Both the position numbers and the translations under genes were made by a program. Shown here piece after piece: positions 8,972 through 17,475 of a DNA stretch of 64,000 bases. Below the pieces are notes generated by a model, which was not told the origin of the DNA, did no database searches, and saw only the letters and a list, made by a program, of their open reading frames with translations. The stretch's first letter is position 1. Each line of letters starts with the position of its first letter. This DNA is from Pseudomonas sp. PSKL.D1 (GTDB lineage: Bacteria > Pseudomonadota > Gammaproteobacteria > Pseudomonadales > Pseudomonadaceae): NCBI RefSeq assembly GCF_028898945.1, contig NZ_CP118607.1, positions 1,784,001-1,848,000 of the forward strand, given 5' to 3'.

Positions 8972-9322
8972 TGCGAGTGTCGCTCCCTTGATTGATCTGT
9001 TGTCAGCGCTCGTAAGGCGCTGTTTTTGTCTTTTGAGTCAGCTTTTTTCGATTGGCCACAGCATTCTGGCAAGAGCTGCGCCAACTTTTACGGTTAGCTG
9101 CAACCTTCCTGCTCGACTCGTTCTGAACGGATGAAAATGGGTGTTTCTGGCTGGCAACACGTTGGCCAACCGCCCGAATTCATTGACTGAGCGGTCAGTA
9201 AACGCAGGCAGAATCCTTCCTGCCCTGATCGAGGGGGCGCGCAGATTACTGGCTTGCGCGCCTGGCCTCAAGTGCTCCGTCCTGGAGCACGGTGATTCAA
9301 ACTTGGGCGTTTGGTCAGGTTA
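8972..9322. promoter_or_regulatory. Upstream region of tsx copy 1 with a RutR-like operator
   Basis: This is a 351-bp gap with no gene. It carries TTGACTGAGCGGTCAG at 9183-9198, whose core ACTGA-GCGG-TCAGT is a perfect inverted repeat. The same TTGACT-N4-GGTCAR pattern precedes azgA and xdhA. Nothing else stands out; I see no strong terminator for tsx copy 2. Confidence 0.55.
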
Positions 9323-10108
9323 TCAGAAGTGCACCTTGATCAGCGCGCTGGCAACGCTCTGGTTTGTCTCCAGGTTGCCGCGGCTGTCGATGCCGTATTT
9401 GTCCTTCCAGTAGCTGTACTCAAAGCCCACGTAGAGCTGTTTGGCGCCCAGGTTCAGGGCTTTGCCCAGGTCGTATTTCACCTGCGGGTTGAAATGCAGG
9501 TTGGCGTGGTAGGTGCCGCGGCTGTTCTGGTCGTTGTCGGGGACCCAGTCCATGTAACCGTCGATCAGAATGTCCGAGCGGCCGACCGGAATGGTGTAGG
9601 ACCAGCCGGGGGTGATCTGCCACACATCGTCACCGGGGCGATCGCCTTCGGTCTGGCGCATGTAGAAGTTCAGGGTGAAGTAGTTGAAGCCGGGGATGTC
9701 GAGGTCGAAGCCGGGGCCGATCAGGTAAGCCTCGTTGTCGCCTTCGCCGCGTTCGTAGGTCATGGCCAGCAGCACGTCCTTGACCGGGCCGAAGGCCAGC
9801 TTGCGGTCGAAGATCTTGCCGAAGGAAAGGCGCGGGCTGAATTCGCCGTAGTAGGTGGTGACGCCTTTGCTGGCGTCGGGCTTGCCGTTGTAGAAGATCT
9901 TGTCGACGAACATGAAGGTGTCGCCGTACTTCCATTTGTTGGCGTGCTCGAAAGTGATGGTTTGCTGGATATCAGGGTTGACCTTGAAGTCCTTGCCATA
10001 CAGGTACGTCAGGCTTTCGCCGTGCCACAACAGCCATTCGCCGGCGTGGGTGGGGAGGGTGGCCAGCAGGCTGCTGCCCAGCAGCAGGGACGTGGTGATG
10101 CGCTTCAT
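9323..10108 (-). CDS. Tsx-like nucleoside-specific outer-membrane channel, copy 2
   Basis: The start is set at the ATG at 10108 (MKRITTSLLLGSSLLATLPTHAG, a clean signal peptide); an in-frame extension to 10198 reads through intergenic sequence. The protein has 261 residues, is alignable end to end with copy 1 (shared FKVNP-IQQT-TFEHA, FVDKIFYNGK, SFGKIFD, GPVKDVLLAMTYE, HANLHFNPQVKYDLGKAL) and ends in ...IKVHF. It is an outer-membrane barrel of the Tsx family. It lies just downstream of the NCS2 permease in the same direction, suggesting an outer/inner-membrane uptake pair. Confidence 0.87.
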   Translation of the reverse strand: MKRITTSLLLGSSLLATLPTHAGEWLLWHGESLTYLYGKDFKVNPDIQQTITFEHANKWKYGDTFMFVDKIFYNGKPDASKGVTTYYGEFSPRLSFGKIFDRKLAFGPVKDVLLAMTYERGEGDNEAYLIGPGFDLDIPGFNYFTLNFYMRQTEGDRPGDDVWQITPGWSYTIPVGRSDILIDGYMDWVPDNDQNSRGTYHANLHFNPQVKYDLGKALNLGAKQLYVGFEYSYWKDKYGIDSRGNLETNQSVASALIKVHF

Positions 10109-10221
10109 GTTGTAGTTCCCGGACTTATTGTTTTTGTTGGCGGTTGTTTTCGGCGCAAAAGCGCCCCGGAAGGCCCATTCCGGCGGGCCGACGGTCAAGC
10201 AGTCAAAGTGAAAGCGGGAAA

Positions 10222-10240
10222 GGGCGGCGTTGCGCCGCCC
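10222..10240 (-). terminator. Hairpin downstream of the NCS2 permease
   Basis: GGGCGGCGTTGCGCCGCCC is a perfect 8-bp stem with a 3-nt loop, seven bases past the permease stop (minus strand). The following TTTCCCGCTTTC is only moderately T-rich, so termination may be partial. Confidence 0.55.
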
Positions 10241-10246
10241 TGTACA

Positions 10247-11602
10247 TCAATGCTCGTGGCAGGCGTTGTTGTGCGCCGCGCGCTCGGCACCACCGAGGAT
10301 GTTGAACAGCACGTTGAGGACCAACGCGCTGATCGTGGCCATGGCGATGCCGCTGTGGGTGATCGGCTCCATCCACTGAGGCATTTGCGCGAAGAACTCG
10401 GGGCGCATTACCGGGATGAGGCCAAAGCCCACGCTCACCGCCACCAGCAGCTGGTTGCGGCGGTCGCTGATGTCGGCTTCCTGAAGAATCTTGATCCCGG
10501 TGGCGGTGACCATGCCGAACATGGCAATGGACGCGCCGCCCAGTACCGCAGGCGGGATCGAGGCAATCAGGTAGGCGGCTTTGGGCAGCAGGCTGAGCAT
10601 GATCAGCAAACCACCGGCCATCACCGTGACATAACGGCAGCGCACGCCAGTCATCTGCACCAGGCCGATGTTCTGGGCGAACGAGGAGTGGGTGAAGGTG
10701 TTGAAGAAGCCGGCAATGAACGACGCACCGGCATCGCACAGCAGGCCGCGACGCAGCATGCCGGGCGTTACTTCACGATCGGTCACCTTGCCCAGGGCCA
10801 GGAACATGCCCGTGGACTCGACGAAGATGATCACCACCACCAGGCACATCGACAGGATCGGCGCCAGGTGGAATGTTGGCATGCCGAAGTGCAGCGGGGT
10901 GACCACTTGCAACCACGGCGCCTCGTTCAGGCCAGACAAATCGACCATGCCGATGGAGCCGGCCAGGATGTAACCCAGGCCCATGCCCACCAGTACCGAC
11001 ACGTTGACCCAGAAGCCACGCATGAAACGGTTGATCAGCAGAATGACCGCCAGCACCAGGCCGGCCACCAGCAGGTAGATCGGCGAGCCGAAGGTTTCTG
11101 CTTCATGGCCGCCACCGGCCCAGTTGACCGCCACCGGGAACAGCGACAGGCCAATGGACGTGATCACCGTGCCGGTGACCAGCGGCGGGAAGAAACGTAC
11201 GACCTTGGACATGAACGGCGCGATCAACATGCCGAAGAAACCGGCGGCGATGGTCGCACCAAAGATGCCTTGCAGGCCTACACCGGGCATGCCGGCCATG
11301 GCCACCATGCTGCCGACGGCAGCGAAACTGGCGCCCATCATTACCGGCATGCGGATGCCCACCGGGCCGATACCGAACGACTGGATGATGGTGGCGACGC
11401 CAGCGACCAGCAGGTCGGCGTTGATCAGGAAGGCTACTTCTTCACGGGACAATCCAGCGGCCTGGCCAATGATCAGCGGCACGGCGATGGCGCCGCCGTA
11501 CATCAGCAGAACGTGTTGCAGGCCAACCAGGATCAGTTGGAACAGGGGCAAAGGCTGTCGCGGCGGCGCCACCGGGATGTACGCCTTGCGGGACTCGGAC
11601 AT
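10247..11602 (-). CDS. NCS2-family urate/xanthine permease
   Basis: The protein has 451 residues and about 14 hydrophobic segments. The NCS2 QH motif is present in LVGLQHVLLMYGGAIAVPLI near residue 28, and the second signature region around FVESTGMFLALGKVT near 235-250 carries the conserved Glu. Family knowledge: nucleobase-cation symporters of the XanQ/UacT/UapA branch carry xanthine and urate. It lies downstream of puuD-allA-uraD-puuE, so urate is the most likely substrate. Xanthine or dual specificity cannot be excluded from sequence. Confidence 0.88.
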   Translation of the reverse strand: MSESRKAYIPVAPPRQPLPLFQLILVGLQHVLLMYGGAIAVPLIIGQAAGLSREEVAFLINADLLVAGVATIIQSFGIGPVGIRMPVMMGASFAAVGSMVAMAGMPGVGLQGIFGATIAAGFFGMLIAPFMSKVVRFFPPLVTGTVITSIGLSLFPVAVNWAGGGHEAETFGSPIYLLVAGLVLAVILLINRFMRGFWVNVSVLVGMGLGYILAGSIGMVDLSGLNEAPWLQVVTPLHFGMPTFHLAPILSMCLVVVIIFVESTGMFLALGKVTDREVTPGMLRRGLLCDAGASFIAGFFNTFTHSSFAQNIGLVQMTGVRCRYVTVMAGGLLIMLSLLPKAAYLIASIPPAVLGGASIAMFGMVTATGIKILQEADISDRRNQLLVAVSVGFGLIPVMRPEFFAQMPQWMEPITHSGIAMATISALVLNVLFNILGGAERAAHNNACHEH

Positions 11603-11809
11603 GCAGCACCTCGAGTTTTGTTTTTATTCTCGGATCCAAGCGCCGAGCTCAAGGGGCAGGTGTGCTGCCGCCTGGGCGTCGAACGCTCGATGCTTGCTTG
11701 TTGCGTATGTCATGAAACAGAGGCCGGGTTTGCCGGCCTCTTCGCGGGTAAATCGCAGCGGCGAACCGCCGCTCCTACAGGGGCGCGATGTTTTCCCGAC
11801 GGTCGTGTA

Positions 11810-13129
11810 TCAGTTCACCGGGGCGCCTTTGGCGATCCAGTCGCCGACGAGCTTGCGCTCTTCGACGGTCATCTGGGTGATGTTGCCCAGCGGCATGATC
11901 TGGCTGGCGACCGCTTGCGCCTGGATGCGCGCGGCCTGGGCCTGGATCTGCTGCGGGGTGTCGAACATCACGCCGGCAGGGGCGGCGCTGAACAGTGGGC
12001 TGGTCGGTTTGGACGAGTGGCACACGGTGCAGCGTTCCTGGATGACGTTGTGGATCTTGTCGAACGCATCGCCACCAGCCTGGGCGGCAGCCTGGGCAGG
12101 AGCCGCGGCAGGTGCTTCAGCAGGTTTGGCGGCTTCTTCGGCACGCAGCTCGGCAGCGGTCTTGCCGCCCACTGCAGTGGCAGGCAGCGGCTGGTACTCG
12201 ATCTTCGCGGCAGCTTGCTCGGGCGATACGGCCAGCGGTTTAGGGCCGGTGACGTAAGCCAGGCAGATCATCGCCAGCGCGCCGACCGGCAGGGTCCAGG
12301 CGTACTTGGCGCTATCGTGGCGGGTGTTGAAGTAGTGGCGGATCAATACCGCTGCCACTGCAATGCCGGCCAGGATCAGCCAGTTGTACTGGCTACCGTA
12401 GGTGCTCGGGAAGTGGTTGCTGATCATGATGAACAGCACCGGCAGGGTGAAGTAGTTGTTGTGGCGCGAACGCAGCAGGCCTTTGGCCGGCAGGCGTGGG
12501 TCGGGGGTGGTGTTGCTCTCGATCGCGGCCACCAGCTGGCGCTGGGCCGGCATGATGATGCGGAACACGTTACCGACCATGATGGTGCCGATGATCGCGC
12601 CGGTGTGCAGGTACGCACCGCGGCCGCTGAACACCAGGCTGAAGCCCCAGCAAGCGGCGATGATCAGCACAAACAGCACGCCGCCAAGCAGCGCCGGGCG
12701 CTTGCCCAATGGCGAGTCGCAGAGCAGGTCGTAGATGAACCAGCCGGCTACCAGCGAGCCGATACCGATGGCCACGCCTTCGGCACCGCTCAGGGTGCTG
12801 CCAGGGGCCAGCAGGTACAGGGTCGGGTTCCAGTAGAACACCACGCACAGCAAGGCGATCCCGGACATCCAGGTGAAGTAGGCTTCCCATTTGAACCAGT
12901 GCAGGTTCTCGGGCATTTTCGGCGGCGCCAGCTTGTACTTCTCAAGGTGGTAGATACCACCGCCGTGGATGGCCCAAAGGTCACCCGACAGCCCGTCACG
13001 CGGATTGCTCCGGTTCAGGTTGTTTTCCAGCCAGACGAAGTAGAACGATGCACCGATCCAGGCGACACCGGTGATCATGTGAACCCAGCGAATGCTCAGG
13101 TTCAGCCATTCGTGAAGGTGTGCTTCCAC
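11810..13129 (-). CDS. puuD: Membrane urate hydroxylase (urate oxidase) with cytochrome c tail
   Basis: The start is GTG at 13129, preceded by AGAGG at good spacing; 439 residues. The N-terminal two thirds is a multi-helix membrane domain (WVHMITGVAWIGASFYFVWLE..., then IYHLEKYKLAPPKMPENLHWFKWEAY). An Ala/Pro/Glu-rich linker (about 310-355) joins it to a C-terminal cytochrome c domain with CTVCHSS near residue 370. This is the PuuD architecture: urate is oxidised to 5-hydroxyisourate with electrons passed to the respiratory chain instead of O2. It replaces soluble uricase, which is absent here. Confidence 0.92.
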   Translation of the reverse strand: MEAHLHEWLNLSIRWVHMITGVAWIGASFYFVWLENNLNRSNPRDGLSGDLWAIHGGGIYHLEKYKLAPPKMPENLHWFKWEAYFTWMSGIALLCVVFYWNPTLYLLAPGSTLSGAEGVAIGIGSLVAGWFIYDLLCDSPLGKRPALLGGVLFVLIIAACWGFSLVFSGRGAYLHTGAIIGTIMVGNVFRIIMPAQRQLVAAIESNTTPDPRLPAKGLLRSRHNNYFTLPVLFIMISNHFPSTYGSQYNWLILAGIAVAAVLIRHYFNTRHDSAKYAWTLPVGALAMICLAYVTGPKPLAVSPEQAAAKIEYQPLPATAVGGKTAAELRAEEAAKPAEAPAAAPAQAAAQAGGDAFDKIHNVIQERCTVCHSSKPTSPLFSAAPAGVMFDTPQQIQAQAARIQAQAVASQIMPLGNITQMTVEERKLVGDWIAKGAPVN

Positions 13130-13174
13130 AGTATGTACCTCTGCCAGCCATCAGTTTCGATGGCCGACCTTTTC

Positions 13175-13678
13175 TTATTGGTGGGGATTGAGGATCAACA
13201 TCTGTTCCTCGGTGAAGTAATGCTCGTCGCAGTTGTTGCCAGAACCACTGCGATCAACCACCAGGAAGTCATCCCGCTTTTCGATCGTCAGCACCGGGTG
13301 GTGCCAAACGCCGCGATGGTAATTAACGCCCTGCCTGCCATTACTGCGGAAGGCACGGACCAAGCCTGATACAGGTGCATCGCCAACGGGCGCGACCACG
13401 ATCAGAAAGGGGTTGCCGAGCAGCGGGATGAAAGCCTGGCTGCCCAGCGGATGGCGCTCCAGCATGCGCACGGTCAGCGGCATGTCCAGCGCGTCGGCGC
13501 GGAAGATGCTGATGATCGCCTTGTCTTCAGGCTCGGCGGTTTCCACCGTGGCGAGCTTGTGAAAGCGCATGGTCGAGCCGTTGTTGATCATGAAGTGGTC
13601 GCTGCCGTCGGTTTCGATCACGTCACCGAAGGGGGCGAAGGCTTCTTTGGTCAGGGGCTCGATCATCAGGGTGCGCAT
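13175..13678 (-). CDS. allA: Ureidoglycolate lyase
   Basis: The protein has 167 residues, the usual AllA length. It is a cupin-like fold with MIEPLTKEAFAPFGDVIETDG at the N-terminus and NGRQGVNYHRGVWHHPVL, containing metal/substrate-proximal histidines, near 120-140. It splits ureidoglycolate to glyoxylate and urea. Glyoxylate then enters Gcl at the left of this window. It lies 55 nt after uraD with no allantoicase gene between them. Confidence 0.93.
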   Translation of the reverse strand: MRTLMIEPLTKEAFAPFGDVIETDGSDHFMINNGSTMRFHKLATVETAEPEDKAIISIFRADALDMPLTVRMLERHPLGSQAFIPLLGNPFLIVVAPVGDAPVSGLVRAFRSNGRQGVNYHRGVWHHPVLTIEKRDDFLVVDRSGSGNNCDEHYFTEEQMLILNPHQ

Positions 13679-13733
13679 GCGGTTATCTCTTCTAAGTTCG
13701 TTGTTCTGTAATGGGGCTTGCTGTGCTGCAGCC

Positions 13734-14249
13734 TCAGAGCTGCAGCAGGCGGAACAGGGCGATCAGGTTGATTTGCGCCAGGGCTTCCTTGAACTCGGCA
13801 TCGACGTCGTTGTGGATGCGTTTTTCAAAGGAGGCGAGGATCTGGTGCCGGTTGCTGCCCTTTACCGCCATGATGAACGGGAACTGGAACTTGGCCTTGT
13901 AGGCGTCATTCAGTTCGGTGAAACGGGCGAATTCCTCGGCGGTGCACTGGTGGATACCGGCACCGGCCTGCTCGTTGGTGCTCGATTCGGTCAGTTCGCC
14001 CTGTACGGCGGCTTTGCCGGCCAGGTCCGGGTGAGCGTTGATCAGCGCCAGTTGGTCGGCGTGGTTGGCGCTGAGCAGGATGTCGCTCATGCGCTGGTGC
14101 AGTGCCTCGATCTCGTCCAGCTCGCCCGGTTGGCCCAGGTCAAAGGCTTTTTCGGCAACCCACGGCGAGTGCTCGTAGATGTCGGCGAAGGCCGCGACGA
14201 AAGCGTCGCGGTCCAGGGCGGATGGCTTGAGGGTTTTGAAAGCGGTCAT
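13734..14249 (-). CDS. uraD: OHCU decarboxylase
   Basis: The ATG at 14249 overlaps the puuE stop by one base (TGATG), so translation is coupled; an extended frame upstream lies inside puuE. The protein has 171 residues, starting MTAFKTLKPSALDRDAFVAAF. SPWVAEKAFD and NAHPDLAGKAAV carry the conserved residues of 2-oxo-4-hydroxy-4-carboxy-5-ureidoimidazoline decarboxylase. It makes (S)-allantoin from OHCU, the product of UraH. Confidence 0.94.
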   Translation of the reverse strand: MTAFKTLKPSALDRDAFVAAFADIYEHSPWVAEKAFDLGQPGELDEIEALHQRMSDILLSANHADQLALINAHPDLAGKAAVQGELTESSTNEQAGAGIHQCTAEEFARFTELNDAYKAKFQFPFIMAVKGSNRHQILASFEKRIHNDVDAEFKEALAQINLIALFRLLQL

Positions 14250-15175
14250 CAGGCGTTCTCTTTCTTGTACGGGTGGGTGGCGTGCCAGTGGCGGGCAATA
14301 TCCACGCGACGGGCGAACCACACCTGGTCATGGCTTTTTGCGTAATCAACGAAGCGCTTGAGCGCAGCCAGGCGGGCCGGGCGGCCGACCAGGCGGCAGT
14401 GCAGCCCGATCGACAGCATTTTTGGCGCTTCGGCACCTTCGGCATACAGCACGTCGAAGGCGTCCTTGAGGTATTGGAAGAACTGCTCGCCGCAGTTGAA
14501 GCCCTGTACCTGGGTGAAGCGCATGTCGTTGGTGTCCAGGGTGTACGGGATCACCAGGTGTGGCTTGCCGGTCGGGTTGTTCGGCTCCCAGTAGGGCAGG
14601 TCGTCGTCATAGGTGTCGCTGTCGTACAGGAAGTTGCCTTCCTCCATCACCAGGCGGCGGGTGTTGGGGCCGGTGCGGCCGGTGTACCAGCCCAGTGGGC
14701 GCTCGCCGGTCAGTTCGGTGAGGATGCGGATGGCTTCGAGCATGTGCTCGCGCTCCTGGGCCTCGTCCATGTTCTGGTAGTCGATCCAGCGGTAGCCGTG
14801 GCTGCAGATTTCGTGCCCGGCTTCGACCATGGCGCGGATTACGTCCGGGTGGCGCTGGGCAGCCATGGCCACGGCGAAGATGGTCAGGGGTACGCCGCTG
14901 TCCTTGAACAGCTTGAGCAGGCGCCATACACCGGCGCGGCTGCCGTATTCGTACAGCGACTCCATGCTCATGTTGCGCGCGCCCTGCAGCGGTTGGGCAG
15001 CCACCATTTCGGACAGGAAGGCTTCGGACTCTTTGTCACCGTGCAGGATGTTGCGCTCGCCACCTTCCTCGTAGTTGAGGACAAAAGACAAAGCAATACG
15101 AGCGTTGCCCGGCCATTGCGGGTGAGGAGGGTTGTTGCCGTAACCGATCAGGTCGCGAGGGTAGTCAGCGCTCAC
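14249..15175 (-). CDS. puuE: Allantoinase, polysaccharide-deacetylase (PuuE) type
   Basis: The start is GTG at 15175 (protein M/V-SADYPRDLIGYGNNPP), with AGAAGGAAG just upstream; the open frame continues 66 codons upstream through the promoter and should not be used. The protein has 308 residues. It is a NodB-like fold with MSMESLYEYGSRAGVWRLL, EICSHGYRWIDYQNMDEAQE and GWYTGRTGPNTRRLV. It hydrolyses allantoin to allantoate and belongs to the cofactor-independent PuuE class, unrelated to AllB. It is the first gene of puuE-uraD-allA-puuD. A TTGTATACAA operator lies about 80 bp upstream. Confidence 0.95.
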   Translation of the reverse strand: MSADYPRDLIGYGNNPPHPQWPGNARIALSFVLNYEEGGERNILHGDKESEAFLSEMVAAQPLQGARNMSMESLYEYGSRAGVWRLLKLFKDSGVPLTIFAVAMAAQRHPDVIRAMVEAGHEICSHGYRWIDYQNMDEAQEREHMLEAIRILTELTGERPLGWYTGRTGPNTRRLVMEEGNFLYDSDTYDDDLPYWEPNNPTGKPHLVIPYTLDTNDMRFTQVQGFNCGEQFFQYLKDAFDVLYAEGAEAPKMLSIGLHCRLVGRPARLAALKRFVDYAKSHDQVWFARRVDIARHWHATHPYKKENA

Positions 15176-15553
15176 TGCAGTCTTCCTTCTTGTGCGTTTG
15201 TGCGGGGGCGGGGCGGGCCGCGTCGGGATGTCGCACCACCGGATGGGCTGATTGTATACAACTTCTGAAATCTTTTGTAAGCCTGTTTTTCCGCATTTCT
15301 GTCCTTTTGTCGCATGAGAATGCGTTGCAAAAATCCTGCCTAAGTGGTCAGTATTGGTTGATTGAGTCAGCATAGGGCCTGTATTTGCGACTAAAGAAAG
15401 GTGTGTGGACAGATGGTGCGGAAGGGATCAAAAAATTGTGTACAATTTTTCGATGAAATGTCTTAATGGTGTCATCCCGCACATCACAGGCCCTATGGCG
15501 TGATGATTGCCGTGTATTTTTTGCCCACCGATTGAACACGAGGCGACAAGCAA
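15176..15553. promoter_or_regulatory. Divergent puuE / uraH promoter region with two TTGTRTACAA operators
   Basis: The 378-bp gap carries TTGTATACAA at 15252-15261 on the puuE side. On the uraH side a longer palindrome, AAAAATTGTGTACAATTTTT, lies at 15431-15450 (core TTGTGTACAA at 15436-15445). These match the operators at gcl and azgA/gntR. Nothing else with coding potential is seen here. Confidence 0.68.
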
Positions 15554-15907
15554 ATGGGACGTTTGACCACACACGTACTGGATGCCGCTCACGGCTGCCC
15601 AGGCAGCGCGATCAAGGTTGAGCTGTATCGCGTCGAAGGCCAGCAACTGGAGCTGGTGAACACTGCCCTGACCAACAGCGACGGCCGCGTCGATGCGCCG
15701 TTGCTGCAGGGTGACGATTACCGTACTGGCGTTTACCAGCTGCAATTCAGCGCCGGTGCCTACTACCGTGCCCGCGGCGTGCAGCTGCCGGATGCGGCGT
15801 TTCTGGATGTTGTCGTGCTGCGTTTCGGCATTGATGAGCAGCAGGACCACTACCATGTGCCGCTGCTGATCTCGCCGTACAGCTATTCGACCTATCGTGG
15901 AAGCTAG
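15554..15907 (+). CDS. uraH: 5-hydroxyisourate hydrolase (transthyretin-like)
   Basis: The protein has 117 residues, full length. The N-terminal RLTTHVLDAAHGCPG carries His7. The C-terminus ends in the transthyretin-related-protein signature YRGS at 114-117. It hydrolyses 5-hydroxyisourate, the product of PuuD, to OHCU. GAGGCGAC provides the ribosome site. It is divergent from puuE, and an intrinsic terminator follows. Confidence 0.96.
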   Translation: MGRLTTHVLDAAHGCPGSAIKVELYRVEGQQLELVNTALTNSDGRVDAPLLQGDDYRTGVYQLQFSAGAYYRARGVQLPDAAFLDVVVLRFGIDEQQDHYHVPLLISPYSYSTYRGS

Positions 15908-15940
15908 TTGGTCGCTAGAAGAATCTTCGTAGGTCCTTTG

Positions 15941-15969
15941 GCCCGCTCTCACACTGGCGGGCTTTTTTT
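15941..15969 (+). terminator. Intrinsic terminator of uraH
   Basis: GCCCGC and GCGGGC form a stem with a 10-nt loop, directly followed by seven T residues (15963-15969), 33 nt past the uraH stop. Confidence 0.88.
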
Positions 15970-15985
15970 CGTCTGTTGTTTTTGT

Positions 15986-16083
15986 ATTGCCTGTGCGGGC
16001 CTCTTCGCGGGTAAACCCGCTCCCACAGGCATTGAATAACCTGTGGGAGCGGGTTTACCCGCGAAGAGGCCCGCACAGGCAAT
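15986..16083. repeat. Perfect 44-bp inverted REP pair
   Basis: Arms 15986-16029 and 16040-16083 are exact reverse complements over 44 bases with a 10-base loop. The inner core is the GCTCCCACAGG REP form with CGCGGGTAAACCCGC next to it. It lies between the uraH and azgA terminators. Confidence 0.92.
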
Positions 16084-16084
16084 G

Positions 16085-16109
16085 AAAAAGGGCGCCGAAG
16101 CGCCCTTTA
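16085..16109 (-). terminator. Intrinsic terminator of the azgA-type permease
   Basis: On the minus strand GGGCGCTTCGGCGCCC forms a stem with a UUCG-like loop and is followed by TTTTTC, 17-20 nt after the permease stop. Confidence 0.85.
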
Positions 16110-16125
16110 TTGGTGCAATGCCTGC

Positions 16126-17475
16126 TTAAAGGAACACAAACTTGGCAATGAAGATCGCACACAGCACCCACAAGCTGGCAGAGATCTCCTTGTATTTGCC
16201 GGTACCCGCCTTCAACGCCACATAGCTGATAAAGCCCAGGGCAATGCCGTCCGCAACCGAGAAGGTCAGTGGCATCATGATCACGGTGACGATCGCCGGA
16301 ATGCTGTCGGTGGCTTCATCCCAGTGAATGTGCGCCATGCTGCCCATCATCAGCATTGCCACGTAGATCAGCGCACCTGCAGTGGCATACGCCGGAATCA
16401 TCCCCGCCAGCGGGGCAAAGAACATCGCCGCGACAAACAGCAGGCCGACCACCACGGCGGTCAGGCCTGTGCGGCCACCCGCCGCCACACCGGCCGCACT
16501 TTCCACGTAGCTGGTCACAGGTGGTACGCCAACCACAGCACCGAATACGCTGGACGCGCTGTCTGCCTTCAACGCCTTGGACAGGTTCTCGATACGCCCG
16601 TCCGGTGCCACCAGGTTGGCCCGCTGCGCCACACCCATCAGCGTGCCGGCGGTGTCGAACATGTGCACGAACAGAAACGCCAGCACCACGCTGATCATGC
16701 TGACGTTGAATACGCCCGCCACGTCCATGGCCATCCAGGTGGGTGCCAGGCTCGGTGGCATCGACATCACGCCGCCGAACTTCACCAGGCCCAGGCCCCA
16801 ACCGGCCAAGGTCACGCCGATGATGCTGATCAGGATGGCGCCGAACACCCGCTTGTAGCTAAGGATGGCAATCAGCAGAAAACACACCGCCGCCAGCAGC
16901 GGCCCGGGCTCATGCAGCGAACCCAGCTTGATCAGGGTAGCGGGGCTGTCGACGATGATGCCCGCGGTCTTCAGGCCGATCAGCCCGAGGAACAATCCGA
17001 CGCCAGCCCCCATGGCATGGCGCAGGCTGACCGGGATGCTGTTCAGCAGCCACTCGCGCACTTTCGACAAGGTCAGGAACATGAACAGCACACCCGAGAC
17101 GAACACCGCGCCCAGCGCCGTTTCCCAGTTGTAACCCATGGTGCCGACCACGGTGTAGGTAAAGAACGCGTTCAGGCCCATGCCGGGTGCCAGGCCCACT
17201 GGCCAGTTGGCGTACAGGCCCATCAGCAGGCAGCCCAGCGCGGCGGCGATGCAGGTGGCCACGAACGCGGCGCCGTGATCAATGCCGGCATCAGCCATGA
17301 TGTTGGGGTTGACGAAGATGATGTAAGCCATGGTGATGAAGGTGGTCACCCCGGCGATCAGCTCGGTGCGGACGGTGCTGCCGTGTTGCTTGAGTTTGAA
17401 AATCCGCTCCAGCCAGCCCGTTTCGAGCGGTGGGGCGAGATCCAGCGTAGGTGCTTCGGATTTGCGGCTTTCCAC
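16126..17475 (-). CDS. AzgA-type guanine/hypoxanthine/adenine permease
   Basis: The best start is GTG at 17475, because GAGGAG lies 7 nt before it; the upstream in-frame TTG overlaps that ribosome site. The protein has 449 residues and about 12-14 membrane segments. GVTTFITMAYIIFVNPNIMADAG and GLAPGMGLNAFFTYTVV are conserved in the AzgA/PbuG (NCS2-like) family of purine-base:H+ symporters. Upstream lie TTGTGTACAA and TTGACTCGCGGGTCAA motifs, so control by both the GntR and TetR regulators is plausible. Guanine uptake would supply the nearby guanine deaminase. Confidence 0.9.
   Translation of the reverse strand: MESRKSEAPTLDLAPPLETGWLERIFKLKQHGSTVRTELIAGVTTFITMAYIIFVNPNIMADAGIDHGAAFVATCIAAALGCLLMGLYANWPVGLAPGMGLNAFFTYTVVGTMGYNWETALGAVFVSGVLFMFLTLSKVREWLLNSIPVSLRHAMGAGVGLFLGLIGLKTAGIIVDSPATLIKLGSLHEPGPLLAAVCFLLIAILSYKRVFGAILISIIGVTLAGWGLGLVKFGGVMSMPPSLAPTWMAMDVAGVFNVSMISVVLAFLFVHMFDTAGTLMGVAQRANLVAPDGRIENLSKALKADSASSVFGAVVGVPPVTSYVESAAGVAAGGRTGLTAVVVGLLFVAAMFFAPLAGMIPAYATAGALIYVAMLMMGSMAHIHWDEATDSIPAIVTVIMMPLTFSVADGIALGFISYVALKAGTGKYKEISASLWVLCAIFIAKFVFL

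Noticed and set aside
9311..13369. 1352-codon open frame antisense to tsx copy 2, the NCS2 permease, puuD and part of allA
   Set aside because: It covers several recognisable genes on the other strand and shows only the composition of reversed coding sequence. No ribosome site and no domain.
15176..15553. Purine riboswitch before purine genes
   Set aside because: The leaders of puuE, uraH and azgA show protein-type palindromes but no purine-aptamer core; this class is not expected in pseudomonads.
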